Below, piece by piece: positions 23,383-35,439 of a stretch of 64,000 bases of DNA. Made by a program: the position numbers and the translations under genes. Within the stretch, counting starts at the first letter, position 1, and every line of letters starts with the position of its first letter. The stretch is from Tetrahymena elliotti 4EA (taxonomy: Eukaryota > Ciliophora > Oligohymenophorea > Hymenostomatida > Tetrahymenidae): contig JH720329.1 of assembly GCA_000231825.2 (NCBI GenBank), positions 295,766-359,765 of the forward strand, written 5' to 3'. The notes below the pieces were generated by a model that was not told the origin of the DNA, ran no database searches, and was given only the letters and a program-made list of their open reading frames with translations.

Positions 23383-24216
23383 TCAGCAAGATTCAATAGT
23401 AACATTTAGATAAAGTGTATGTTAGCTTATAGATGGAATGATGACAGAGTCCATACATTTGGGATCTTCTCCTGAACTGTTACACTCCTTATATGAAGTA
23501 AAATCAGCATTGTACCATATTTCCTAGCTCTCATGATGGAAACCTAAGAATTGAGGAGGTAAATGAGGTACAATATCTTTATTATGAACTATTCTTTTGA
23601 CTTAAGGAAGTGTCTGCATCAGATACTCTGCAAATGCTTTATTTCCAGCACGAGGCTATCCAAAGTTATAAATGTAATCAATTTTTACAAAATTTTTTAA
23701 TTCAAGAGCGGCAAAGAGAGCAACAGCAGCACCTAGAGAATGACCTGTTAAGACTATTGATGCAGTTGGATACTTGCTCTTAAGTTTTAAAGTATCTTAA
23801 AGGGTTTAATTATTGAATCCCTTGTAAGCATTCCAAAATCCTAAATGAGCTCTGCAGTTATCTGATTTGGTATGACATTCTGGATACTTTACTAAAGTGA
23901 AAGAAAAATCTGAGACGTAATTTCTTGCATTGACAGATCCTCTAAAGGCAACTATAATTTGGTTATCAACCTAGCTATAAGCTGTGTATGCCTATGTTTA
24001 AAACTTTTTACTGGAATAGACTGTAATATCTGTAATATTTTTATTTTAGATGCATTTAGAACAACTCCAATCCTAAATTCTTGACTCACCACAACCTGAT
24101 GTAGCTGCGTAGTGGATAAAAGATTTAGCGAGTTCTTCATCATATTGAGATTAAATTTCACAATATGCAAAACTTAGCAAGCAAACTAAAGTTAGAATTG
24201 TTAGTTATTTTATCAT
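23383..24216 (-). CDS. Secreted class 3 lipase
   Basis: An intronless frame of 277 residues. The N-terminus (MIKQLTILTLVCLLSF) is a typical signal peptide, so the protein should enter the secretory pathway or a lysosome-like compartment. The alpha/beta-hydrolase features of fungal-type (Rhizomucor-like) class 3 lipases are all present: the IIVAFRGS oxyanion strand, the nucleophile elbow TGHSLGAA with Ser160, the strand YNFGQPRAGN, Asp214 in NKDIVPHLPP and His266 near the end (SISQHTLYL). Expected activity is hydrolysis of triacylglycerol or related esters. Several Cys residues, including the pairs near 42-55 and 114-121, could form disulfides. The Gln in GQPRAG is encoded by TAG, which directly supports the ciliate code. 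The family is multigene in ciliates, so substrate cannot be given. Confidence 0.95.
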
Positions 24217-24713
24217 CTTTGTCTAAGATCTTATTTATTTTATCTTTTATAATTATTTTGCTACTTTGCTGATATATTCATGTGTAAGATACAATTTGAT
24301 ATATTCTTTTATTGATTTAGTACATTTATTAATTGATTTTAAATTTATGTTTACAAGAATGATGCAATTTCCAAGAACATGATATCAAATATACCAATAA
24401 ATTGCTTATTCATAAATATAAAACATCATACATTATTTACAACTTTTTTATAATTTTTAGGAAGGAAACTCGAATATTCAGACTGTATTTAGATTACAAA
24501 AATTCAAAAATAATTTGTTTTGTAATTATTAAAAGTAATTTTCATAAGTATTTCATATAATCTTTATTATTAATTTTAATATTTCTCTACTTTTGAAAAA
24601 ATATGAAAAATGCTAATGTTTATGGTAAAAGAATTAATAGAATAATATAATAAAATAAATAAATTGAGTGTATAAAAGTAGTTAAAAAATGTATCAATGT
24701 TTTCATATTCAAA
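24217..24713. other. Gap between lipase and CFAP418
   Basis: AT-rich sequence with no recognisable gene. It must hold the lipase promoter and the 3' UTR of the upstream minus-strand gene. Confidence 0.55.
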
Positions 24714-25754
24714 TCAGTCATAATGTCCAGTACAACGCCATTCTTTCATATTACATTCCTAGAGAGTAGTTAATTTATTAACTGAAGTACCTCTGCATTA
24801 GCAAGAATAAGCACTATATGTACTATCACTGATAGCTTTCTATTTTATATTTAAAAATGAATTAATATTTTCATTATATTTTTAGAATAAAATTTTTACT
24901 GTCAATAATTTTTCCTTTCTTGAGAAATTGTTCCTAAAGAATAAAAGATCTACGTCCGAAGCCCATTTATAATCAACTAATTTAGTGATCAATATATTGC
25001 ATAAAGAACATCTTTTGTTTTAAATACAACAAATTCAATTTGTTTTTCATTTTATCTATTTATTACCTTAATGCATTACAAACTCTTTTTCTCATGCTGA
25101 AATCATCATACTCATAATCTGAACTTCCATTACAAAGATAAGGGTTTAAGCAAGTCCTATTGTAATTTTAATTTATGATTAATTATCTGAGTTTTTTTTA
25201 ATCTAAATAATACGTGAGCTTTTAATTTTGTTTAGGAACGTCATTTTATTTAATTGGTTATGAAATCTATTATTAGGCTTTATAAACTTAATTTTTTTAT
25301 ACTGCATAATCTTCTTGCTGAAGAATATCTAGTAGATCATCTATATCTCCTAACCCTTTATCCTTTATATAAATTAAATGAATAAGAAATATAATATGGG
25401 CAGTTTTAAAATAATAAATTTGGTAATAAGCTTAGATACGCTATTATTAGATGGTTTATAACTTTAAGTTGGAGTATATTAATCCTTTTCTTAACTGCTT
25501 TATGGCTTAGTTGGAATTGAAGTTGGTTAAAAATAAGCATCATCTTCTTGGTACTATGAATATTTATTAAATGTAGAGTTTGCATTAGATTAGCTAGTAT
25601 AGTTTGTGGTTTTTTGCTCATATGGCTGATAAGTGTTTTTTTAAAGAGATCCAGTTCCACTAGTGGAATAGGAGTTGGTTGGCTACTTTTATTTTGTATT
25701 TTTATTTGAAAAATCGAGGTCTTCTAACTAGTTAAGTAAATCGTCTACGTTCAT
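24714..25754 (-). CDS. CFAP418: Cilia and flagella associated protein 418
   Basis: Four exons (25754-25440, 25362-25067, 25011-24900, 24839-24714) with consistent phases give 282 residues; the introns are 77, 55 and 60 nt. The N-terminus MNVDDLLNQLEDLDF matches the short acidic start of CFAP418 (C8orf37). A long Q/S/N-rich linker follows. The C-terminal domain is diagnostic: RVCNALRCSLCN with its Cys pair, then WASDVDLLFFRNNF, then AYSCQCRG and a final MKEWRCTGHYD. In animals the protein lies at the ciliary base and its loss causes retinal dystrophy. The role in ciliates should be at basal bodies or cilia, an inference from orthology. The linker is longer than in animals. Introns fall inside the conserved domain, and their removal restores the family sequence exactly, which supports the model. 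Confidence 0.92.
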
Positions 25755-26404
25755 GCTTCCTTTTTAATTTATTACTATAGTAATACAAAACCTATATTTT
25801 AGAAGGTAACTAAGCTTTTTAAAATTAATTCAGAAAGAAATCTTCAATTTTTAAGAATATTTAATTTTTAAAAGATAGTTAATAATTTAATATCAAATAA
25901 CAAACAGCCATAATAAAAAAACTATTCTCCCAATCAGCATATTCATTTTGTATTCCTAATCAAATTTAATAATCAAAGTAATTTTGAAAATAATTTCAAA
26001 AAATATTTTTACAAATTTGAAATATCTTTTAAATTTATTTTTCTGTAATACAGAAGATAAACAGTGAATGATTCAACAATTTCAATTTTTTAAAAAAAGC
26101 TAAAATAATAATTATTCATCCAAAATTTAACTTTTAAATTATTCAAAAAATAATGCCTCTTGTTCATAAAAAAAAATTGAAAATTAAATGTTGGTGGGTG
26201 AATTCTAGATATATTTTGTTTAGAATTATTGTTTGTTAATTTGTTTACTATTTATTTCTTTATTTTTTATGCATTTATTTGTTTTTTATTTATTATTTAT
26301 TTGTTTTTTATTATTTTAGGATTTTTTTATTTTATTTTTAATTGGATATTTTTATTAATTTATTTATTTTTATTTAATATTTTTTATTTTTTATTTTTAG
26401 GTCT
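25755..26404. other. Divergent gap with T-rich island
   Basis: Intergenic sequence between divergent genes. From about 26215 to 26400 the plus strand is almost pure T with scattered A and G (repeated TTTATTTATTT units), a strong strand asymmetry. It ends with TTTTTAG just before the small ORF at 26405. Confidence 0.55.
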
Positions 26405-26641
26405 ATGATGATGGAGGCAGTGATGTAGGTGGATGATCTTAGGCTAAAGCTAGCTTTTTTATTAAAAAATACTTTTATATATTCAATAGACATTGTAAGA
26501 GAAGAAGCGGAAGAGAATTGCTCTGAGGGAGCGGATCGGGGATTTTTGAATGGATTTTTATTGCATTAAGATGGTTAAAAACTTATGAGATAGGATTGGA
26601 GGTCATTTATTTATTTTTGGTATGTTTAAAAAATGAGATGA
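26405..26641 (+). CDS. Small ORF with unusual composition
   Basis: A 78-residue frame with three successive ATG codons, TGA-terminated. It contains DIVREEAEENCSEGADRG and is locally richer in G and C (GAAGCGGAAGAG, GGAGCGGATCGGGG) than its surroundings. I recognise no family. It follows the T-rich island directly, whose terminal TTTTTAG could be a splice acceptor, making this possibly a 3' exon rather than a whole gene. Coding status is uncertain. Confidence 0.3.
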
Positions 26642-27116
26642 ATTAAATGCATTAAAAATATGTTTCCGTTTTAAAAAACTTAGGAAATATTTGTCAAAAA
26701 CATTTCTTTGATGAGTGTTTATTTTATTTGATTTTATCATTTTAGGAAAATTTGTGTTTTTCCTACTGAAGATTTTTTTCTTATTTGTTTTGAGAAATTA
26801 ATTATTTATATATTTTTATGTGATCAAGGACTTTTAAATTGAGAAGTAAATTAATTTGTTTTATTAAAAGGAAGTTTTTATTATCATATTTTGATAGAGT
26901 AAAAGAAAAATTTAATTAAGAGAATGTAATTAGATTAAGTAATTCCTATGGATTTGATGAAACAAGAAAGTAATTAATTTGGGAATATTTATTAAATTTA
27001 CTAAAATTTGTTAGATTTATGGGTTTTTAAAGTGTATTAATAATATCAAACAAAAGTATTAAATAAATAGCTGCTGATTTAATTAATAACGTGAATTAAA
27101 ACTTCAACATAAATAA
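26642..27116. other. AT-rich gap
   Basis: No recognisable coding segment or repeat. It lies upstream of the Q/N-rich protein gene and should contain its promoter and leader. Confidence 0.5.
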
Positions 27117-30100
27117 ATGACTATTCATAGTGGCTTCGCTACTAGAAAGTAGGAGACAAATTACAATAAGTGTGTTGAAGCTCTTGTAGTAGTACTTTTT
27201 AAAAGAATTATTAAATTTTATACAAATGAAAGTTGTGATGAAGAGTAATTTAAATAATATCTGATCAAAATATTATCTTGTATGCATGAACTTGAAGCTC
27301 ATAAATACGCTCCTCCTAAATACTCTAAACGATCAGATAGTCTGTGTGAAATTCTGTAAATAGATTATAAATCTTAATTCAAATAATGTGTCTCAGAAAC
27401 TCTTCAACCTAAGTCATCTAATATTAACACTGTAGTTAATCAAATTAAAAGAAACTATTACAGAAGTAATCCTTTTTAGAATTAATTTCAAGTATTTATA
27501 ATTCAAATTTCTTTGAAATCACATAGAAAACTATTATTAATTAATTAATTTGTTGATATTATTCAAACTTTCAACTGATAAAAATAAAAAATCAATTTCA
27601 TAATATAAAAATGTGATAAATTGATTATTCTTTTTTATTAAATAGTATATAATTGTCAAAAGAATTTAAATAAAGTTAATGTGGTTTAGGAAAAAGATCC
27701 TTCTTGCTACTAAAATGGAACTAGTTAAGATAATAATTAAAATTTAAATAATATTTGTTTTTAACGCAATGGAAACACCAGTTAGTAAATAGGCAATTAA
27801 AATAGTAATATTTAATATTTAGTTTTAAGTTTTATAAAAACACTTACTTATTTTTTTTTATTAGGATAGCTGAAGTAGACTAATAAAAGAGGAGATTCTT
27901 CAAGTAGTTAGTATAAGGATAAGCAAGGAGAAAAAAATAGACCTAAAATCTCTTCAACTTAGTAGAACTTGTTAAAAAATTAGGAACATAAAGGGATGAA
28001 AATTTCAATAAAGTAAAAAGAAAATTGCTAAGAAAAAGAGATAAAATATCAAGACTACTTACAGAAATATAATGAAGATTATTTTAAAAGCATAGACTAA
28101 TCTTAGTTAGAAAAATCTGTAATGATTTAAAATAATAGTTTTATGTAGTAAAAGGAAAGCTATAAAGTAAATTAGTAATGCCAAGAAGATGAATATGAAT
28201 ATAATTATACATAGAATCCAACAGAAATGGATTATTCAGATGATTCTATAAATATGAGAGTTGTTCAAAAAGAAGACTTTGCTCTGTAAGAAGAAGATTA
28301 ATTAATGAAAAATATTGAGGAAATATAAAATGAATAATAATTAAGTTTTTAATCTCCTTTTTCATTTTCTCCAGAAAAGCAATATTTTAAGTAAAAGAGT
28401 TTAGATTAGGGCTAAAGAGATGGTAAGTAAAAGAATGAATCCAAATAAAGCAGAAGATATACAAAATCTAAAAGTGCATTAGCATATTCACTTGGTGTGA
28501 GCAAATAGATAGAAGAAGATAGTAGCAATCTTATTTAATAGGTTAAGTAAGAAGAAAAGCTTGAAAGTTTAGGCTTGATTTAGTAAAAAAGTGAATTAAA
28601 TGCAAAATTATCTACTACTGATGAGAATCAGTCTTTTGCTTAGGATAAAATATTTAAGCAAAAGTCATAAAAAAGTTTTGAAGAAAATTTAGGATATGGA
28701 ACAGCTTATTTTAATGAATAAAATGGTTAATTAAGTTCTTCTTAGGCAAACTAAAGTTAGAAAAGCATTTAATCTTTAAATAAAAGTTTAGGAAGCTAAA
28801 AAGTTTTGAGATAGATATAATACTCTGTTGATGAGAATGATAAAAAGGAAGATAAATCTATTTAAATTGGTAATAATAATTAATCTGATAATTCAAATAA
28901 ACAACCAACTTCAATGCTAAATGTTGTCATACCTGGCAAGAAGATTACAATTTAAGAAATTTCAGATTAATTTATAAAATCTAGTAGTCCTCAATTCTGT
29001 TAAAATTAAATTGATGCAATCAAGTAATAGCTCAATATGCAAACAACCTATTTGTAGATTTAGTAATAGTAATTAGATAAAAAAATGTAGCACTAGTAGT
29101 AGGAATTATAAAGGTAGCTTTAAAGCAATCAAATAAATCAACAGAAAATAATCAAAGCAGAATAGAGTTATTTAAATTAATTGCAAGGGTAAGAAATAGG
29201 TAAAGAATAGTCTAACTAATTTTTAGAAGAGAGCTCAAACTAAATCTAGATAGAGGAGATTCAAGAAGAGTAAGAAGAAGAAGAGGAATCTGTCTTCAGA
29301 GGAAGTGCTTCAAAGAAAAAAAATAAAATTTAATAAATTCAATTGAAACAATTAAGAAAAGAAAGATTGATTTAAAATTCAAAGCTCAATAAGCCAGACT
29401 AAAATATTGATTCAGAAGAAAAGCAATTTTAATTTGAAGATATATCTACAAATATCTAGGCAAAAAATCCTCCTTCATACAATAATATTTAATAATCTTA
29501 AAAATAGGAAAATTAAACAGATACTTCTACTAAAAGATAAAATGATCCAATCAGAAATAAGGAATAGAATATAAATAGTATTGAGAATAACTCAAAGTAA
29601 AATGTTATGTAAGATGATAATTAAAAATATCAGAATAAGTAAATCAAAAGAAGAATAAAGATTCTCCCTTGCTCATAAAATAACGAGTAAAAGTAAGAAG
29701 ATTAATAATAGTAAATACTTTCAGATATATCAAATGTATATTAAAATAAATTTAATGAATCTATTGATTACAGAATTGTGAAAAGATGCAAGACAGAGTT
29801 TTAGCATGAGAGAACTAAGATAGAATAAAATAATCAACATGATAAAATAAATAAAACGATTGATTATGAAAACGAAAAAAAATCCCAAAATTCAAAAATT
29901 CCAACAAGATTCTAAAATTAGATAAGCGCTTAATCAATAAACTAGGATTAAGATTCAATTGATAGAAAAAGTTCAATAGAACCAAAGATACCGAGTATAG
30001 ATTATAATCATATAAAAGTAACTACTAACCTAAATGGTTAAAAAACCTAAATCCCTCTAAGTAATTAATAAAAAAATAGAAATGTTTAGTCAATAAATAC

Positions 30101-30887
30101 GAGTCTATCACCCACATATCATAATTAATAAAAAGATAATAATAATAATAACCAAGTTAAAATTTAATTCAAAATATTAAAAAAGAAAGAGCTTTCATAA
30201 AGTTTTAGGGATTAATTTGGTGATTCTATAAAAGAACTTAGTACAGAAATTTACATTAATAGTATCAACTCCAAAAAAAATGAATATCTAACTCCTTTTT
30301 GGGGAGAAGAAAATAAATAAAATATTAAACAAACATTCTCAAAATAAAATAAATAACTTAAAGAAAATAATTAATAAAATATCGTCTCAACAGAAAATAA
30401 TTAACATAATGGAGGTAAAGAAAACAAATAAATTTAAGATAATAAAATACACAGAGAGAATGATTAACCAAAATAAAAACCCTATTCTTTTTATAAAAAT
30501 AAAAAATCAGAAAATAATTAGTAAATTGACAGCAGTGATAAAGACATCACATTATCTAATATTCTTAATGGCCCTTATAACCCTCAGCATTTGAATCAAC
30601 TTTCTGTACAACAAAAAGAAAAGAAAGAAAATTCAAAGAGCCCAAAAACAAAAGTTAGATCTTACACCTCTCATTCTTTTACACAAAATATCAACTAAAA
30701 TTTTAAATAAAGCTTAGAAAATTCAAATGCTTTGGTATTTACTCAAATGCCTGCAAGAGCATACTACTAACCCTCATATTCAAACTCACCTATATCTACT
30801 ATCTCTGTGACTTCTAATTCTACTAATAATAAAAAACTTAATTTCAAAAACAAGCAACTTGAATAAGATTCCTATTTCAAGTTCTGA
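27117..30887 (+). CDS. Large Q/N-rich, probably disordered protein
   Basis: Three exons (27117-27491, 27663-27804, 27865-30887) with matching phases give 1179 residues. The first 125 residues are ordered and include HSGFATRKQETNYNKC, a helical region and a KYAPPKYSKRSD segment. The rest is dominated by Gln, Asn, Ser, Lys and Glu, with long TAA/TAG-coded Gln clusters (notably around 29050-29130), an acidic Glu run near 29270 and many Lys-Ser repeats. No catalytic domain, membrane segment or known motif was found. Q/N-rich regions of this kind occur in ciliate RNA-granule, cytoskeletal and nuclear proteins and may be aggregation-prone, but no function can be assigned. The exon 2 borders are less sure than the long third exon. 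The TGA stop is followed by AT-rich sequence. Confidence 0.8.
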
Positions 30888-31279
30888 AACCTTTAAAATA
30901 AAAATATTTAGGACTGTTATTACAGTATATTGAATCCTTTACTATTTGTGAATTAGAATGTTAGTCTTATTTATATTTAATAAGAAATCTGATTAAGCAA
31001 TCATTTTCTATATGTTTAGTCTTTTATTAAGATTTATATTTTTTTGTTTAAATACATTCAAATTTATTAAATCTATTCTTTTTTCAAATTTTGAATTAAT
31101 AAGAAATAGAAAAATTAGATTTTGATAATCAATTAGAAGATAATTTTTCTTATCAGGAAATACTTTTGATCAAATGTGAGATACATATATTTGCATGTCA
31201 AAAGAATAATGAATTAGTATATTTTAAAAATATAATTTAAATTTTGGACTGATTAAATTCTATAAAAACTCATTTTATT
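30888..31279. other. Gap, possible upstream exon of the LRR gene
   Basis: AT-rich. Between about 31100 and 31245 the plus strand is open and reads EIEKLDFDNQLEDNF and KCEIHIFACQKN, in a frame different from the LRR gene. It may be a first coding exon, but no ATG or intron could be placed. Confidence 0.35.
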
Positions 31280-32536
31280 ATGTAAACTGTATCTCTTGAT
31301 TACTATAAACACTTCCATTCAATTCAGTATCGCAGGGAGTATAAGTATAGAAATACTTATAGAAGTCATTTGTTTTCAAGAACAGAAAAGAAATTGTTAA
31401 CATAATAAGCAATCTTGTACTTAAAGAGTAGCAAAATAGATCTATCTTAACAAATAGATAAATTAAAATAAAATGATGAACTTATTCTATATTGGTTTAG
31501 TGACGGTGAGTAGCTATTTGCTTCCTAATTTTAATTCAGCTTTAAATCACTAAAAATATATGTTGAAAAATTAAAAGACAAAAGTGATTTACAAAACCTC
31601 TAAAAATTTTTGATTTGTTTTCCTAATCTATAAACATTTATACTTGAAATCCCATACTAATATTTAATAGATGAAGAATAGGCTTTTTATCTTAGAGAAG
31701 GACTTAAAATGCTAAATAATTTGCAAAATCTATCTTTGAGCTTGGCAGCTAATTAAGCTGCAGCTTAATTATTAGGTGATTTTTTAATAAAAATAAACAA
31801 ACTACAAAGTATAAAAATATAGCTATTTCGTTACTAAAATGTTGGAGAATAGGGTATTTTAAAAATTTGCTAGGGAATCTAATCATCAAAAAATTAACTG
31901 AAAATGTTGAATTTGCAAATAGGTTATTTTAATAGTGTTGGAAAATTAGGGGCTAGTAGCATAGCTAACTGTATTAAATAGTTAGATCATCTAGAGTACC
32001 TGAACTTAAACATTAAAAAATGTAATGACTTAGAAGTTAATGATTTTATTAATATCTATGAGTCAATCTAAAGTAGAAAATTATTGAAGTGTTTAGTCTT
32101 TACTTCATCTATTTTAGAAGATATAAATTTAACGTCATTTTAAAACTTAATGGAATCTAAAGAAAATCTATAATAGTTATATTTTAATTTAGATTTGAAT
32201 GATTCAAGTATGATTTCTCTTTGTAGATCTCTTAATTAATTTTCGAATCTATAGCAACTAACCATCAAATTTTATAGGTGTTATAACATTCAATATTTCT
32301 TTTAATAATTGGGAGAATCACTTTTACATCTTAAATCTTTAAGAGTATTTATTTTGAGGGTAAAGCAAATTTATTTTGAAGATTCAAATTTTCCATAGCT
32401 GCTAAAATATCTAAAGTATTTAGATAAAATGATATATTTTCACATCAAATTTCAGAATCGTTCAGACTATCCTCCAAAATTAACCACTAAACCTTTTTAC
32501 AAACTGAAAAGATTGGTGAAAGCACTCATATTCTGA
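31280..32536 (+). CDS. Leucine-rich-repeat protein
   Basis: A TGA-terminated frame of 418 residues starting MQTVSLDYYKHFHS. From about residue 90 it is made of irregular leucine-rich repeats (FPNLQTFILEIP, LKMLNNLQNLSLSL, HLEYLNLNIKK, LKSLRVFILRV) of the same style as 13179-15131. There is no signal peptide or other domain. The start is the first ATG in the frame, but LRR relatives usually have a longer N-terminal part, so a missed exon upstream (31100-31245) is possible. As for the other LRR genes, a protein-binding role is likely and the partner unknown. It lies 16 kb from the LRR pair at 13-18 kb, separated by unrelated genes, so it is an older copy rather than a fresh tandem one. Confidence 0.8.
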
Positions 32537-33085
32537 ACAAATATTTATTTTTAAAAAAATAAAAGTAATTACATTTAAATATTTATTGTTGCAATATTAA
32601 TGCTAATAAGATGGTTTTATGTAAAAAATAGTTTATTGCTTCACATTTATATTTAATTAATTTTTAAGTCAAATATTTTGAGAGATAAGAAAACTATCTC
32701 AATGTAAAAAAGAAGAAAAAAAATAAAAGAGATTATAATTCTGATAAAGATATATAAAATCCTTTTTAAAGCTATAAAAAAAAAAACTTCAATAACTATG
32801 CACTCAGTTTTATTTACAAATATATTTCAAAAGAAAAGGTTTACTTAAGGAAGAGCTTATCTTTGTAAATTTCTTTTTTATGATCAATAAAATTTTTTTT
32901 TTTGTCTTTTCCATATGATTTTAATTACAAAATAAATAAAGAGAAAAAAAGATCCCATCCTAAGTCTAATATTCTAATAGAGAAAACGATTCAATCAATA
33001 GTTAGATCTTTAATCAAAAGGAAAAAGAAAGCATAATAAAAGTAATATAGAGTAAAGAATTAATATAAAATATTATTATATTCAA
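32537..33085. other. AT-rich gap
   Basis: No gene recognised. Long A runs near 32707-32790 and T runs near 32880. Confidence 0.6.
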
Positions 33086-34618
33086 ATGAATTCATATATT
33101 GAATAAATAATCCAACAATTAAAATATATCCAAGCCTATGATATTAAGCTATTTGAGAATTAAATTACTTCCTAAAATAGCCAATTTTCTAATGAGATAC
33201 AACAAAAAGATGCTCACAATAATTAGCTTTTAGATTAAAGTTCATAAATTTTAAAAGCAACAAGCATTTAGGATCTATTCAATCTTCTAGCTCTAATGAA
33301 TAAATAATCTTAATAGTTATAAATTAAACACACCCCTAAAAATGTAGTTTCTGCTAATAATTCTAGTTTTTATAAAGTGCCATAGGTAAATTTGGAATAG
33401 TATTCATCGAATTAAAAGGTGGTAGTTATTATTGAAGAAGAAGACGATCCAAAATAGTAAAAAAACTGTGATAACGCTCATGTAATTCAAGGTAGAATCA
33501 ATTAAAATGGAGAGAAAAAAATAGTTGCTGACCATTAAAATAATATTAATTATTAAGATTTTAAAATAGAAAAAGAAAATGTTATATCCTAAAAAGGAGA
33601 TATAATTACAATAGATTCAGATAGTGAAGAAGAATACATCAATTAATTAAAATATTAATAATAAGTAATAAATGAAGGTAGCCTAAACTAATCTGTAAAC
33701 TAATCTTAAAGCGATCTTTAAATACTTTGCTAAAATTAAGAATTATTTTAAATTTAAAAAGAAAAACAACTTTTATTAGAATAAGAAGAATAAAATAAAT
33801 ACATAAGCTAATAGATAAGTACTGTTGTGTACATAGGAGTAGGGTATCAATTAAATAATAACTGTGTTTATTTTTATAAAATACAAAGTAAAAAACTAAA
33901 TAATTCAGAATCTTTTAAGTTTTAGTTCTTTGAAGAAGACTTTAGTTAAGAAAAAATGTTTGACATTCTCATTTTGATGCTGAAAAAAGTGTCTCAAAAT
34001 GAAATTTATAATATAAACCTCAAATTTGCAGAAGGAGAATAATCCCATATCTTGAAAAAAATATTTGATTGGAAGAACATACCATACAAAAAGTAAATAT
34101 ATAATATAAAAAAGCAAGAAGTTTAAAAAATTATCAGGGATAACAAAATTAAACTCACATGTGATTATAGTAAAATATAACAGAAAGAAATCCAAGAAAT
34201 TTATTTCACTGGTCTGCAAGAAATAAAAAAATGGCCTAGAGTAGAAGAAAATAATGATAATTTCATAATAACAAGTGCTCAAACACAACACGAATTATAT
34301 TTAGAGTGCGCTAAATAAGAATATGAACACTGTTAGAAAAAAGGCTTAAAAATTCCATCTAATAACCCTTATTATTTACTTTATCATAATAAACTTTAAT
34401 AATCTTATGATTTCTTAGATTCTTCACCTGGTTCAACATAAAACTCTTAAAACAGTACACCTCTTCAAAAACAATAAACTAATAAAAGAAAATACAATAA
34501 GGAATATCACTTCGAAAACTAAGAAGAATAGGATGGAATAAGTGATTTTAATCCTTATGAAAATGAAAGACAATATAACTATGAACCAGATAGCTATAAA
34601 ATAATTAAAAAAAATTGA
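33086..34618 (+). CDS. Hypothetical protein with two SUMO-interaction-like motifs
   Basis: An intronless frame of 510 residues. I do not recognise the overall family. The first 100 residues are Q/N-rich. VVVIIEEEDD at residues 112-121 and IITIDSDSEEE near residue 174 each consist of a short hydrophobic beta-strand followed directly by an acidic run, the layout of SUMO-interacting motifs. The central part (about residues 260-420) looks folded: STVVYIGVGYQLN, a FKFQFFEEDF segment, EKMFDILILMLKK and IYFTGLQEIKKWPRV. It could be a small globular domain. The C-terminus is again Q/N/E-rich and polar. No membrane segment is present. If the motifs are real, the protein would be a nuclear SUMO-dependent adaptor, but that is inference from two short motifs. 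Confidence 0.85.
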
Positions 34619-35439
34619 AAATTTTTCTCCTTCTCCTCTCCTTAATTAAATAAATAAATTAATAAATTATTAGCTAATATTGTTATCAAAAAAACTTTAT
34701 ATTAAATGTATTTCACTACTTTCAACTTAATAAAAAATTGAGTGATTCATTTTATATACACTTTCTTAATACCTCTGTTTAATCAATTTATATATATATA
34801 TAATTTGAATCCTAAGATTCATGCCTAAGCTTTCTGGCATATAAAAGTTTTTTCTTTTATTTTAACTTCTTTCAATTTTTTTAATTCATCAAAAAAGTTA
34901 AATATTATTTTTATACACTTTATATAATTTAGAAATTAAAAAAATAAATTTTAAAAAGGGTTTTAAATAAAATTAATAATTTGTTGAGAGATTTGATTAA
35001 GTTAAATTTATTATTATTAAAATTAAACTATTTTTTTGTTTTGTTTAGAAAAATTTTATTAAAAATATTTTATTTTTTTTTATTTTCAAAATTGAAAGAA
35101 ATAATTTTCATCAAAGAATTTTAAAAAATAAAATATCTGATTCTTTTAAATCTCAAATTAATATCTCTTCTTTAGTATGAGATTATAATATTTTCTGCTA
35201 ATTTATTTTACAAAATACAGAATTATTTACATTTGAATTGATATTTTCCGTGATGATGAGTTAACATTTAAAATACTATTTTTAATATTTAGTTAGTCCT
35301 TTTAAGCAATTAGGGAAACAGTAAAAAAATAATATTCTTTCAAAAAGAAGTCTAGAAATTTATTACCCAAACATAAAAGAAACTCATTCAAATCCATGGA
35401 TGTTCTATAATTTTTGAGAAATTAATGTTAAATTTTACT
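34619..35439. other. Gap holding a dispersed repeat
   Basis: AT-rich gap. It holds the second copy of a short dispersed repeat (34786-34852). The last part approaches the broken family-A copy, whose left border is unclear. Confidence 0.5.
34786..34852 (+). repeat. Short dispersed repeat, copy 2
   Basis: A TATATATATATAA tract followed by TTTGAATCCTAAGATTC and then CTTTCTGGCATATA. The first 25 or so bases match the reverse complement of 5640-5695 with one mismatch; the second half is similar with an insertion. Placed just downstream of a gene, like copy 1. Confidence 0.4.

Noticed and set aside
30100..30200. AAT/TAA-rich tract as a CRISPR-like or microsatellite array
   Set aside because: The tract is the Asn/Gln-coding part of the Q/N-rich gene. 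There are no equal-length repeats with unique spacers.
33905..34291. A 128-codon minus-strand frame without any standard stop codon
   Set aside because: It lies antisense inside the 33086-34618 gene, whose plus-strand frame is open for 510 codons under the ciliate code. The hydrophobic F/L/Y-rich translation is typical of the shadow of a K/N/Q-rich gene.
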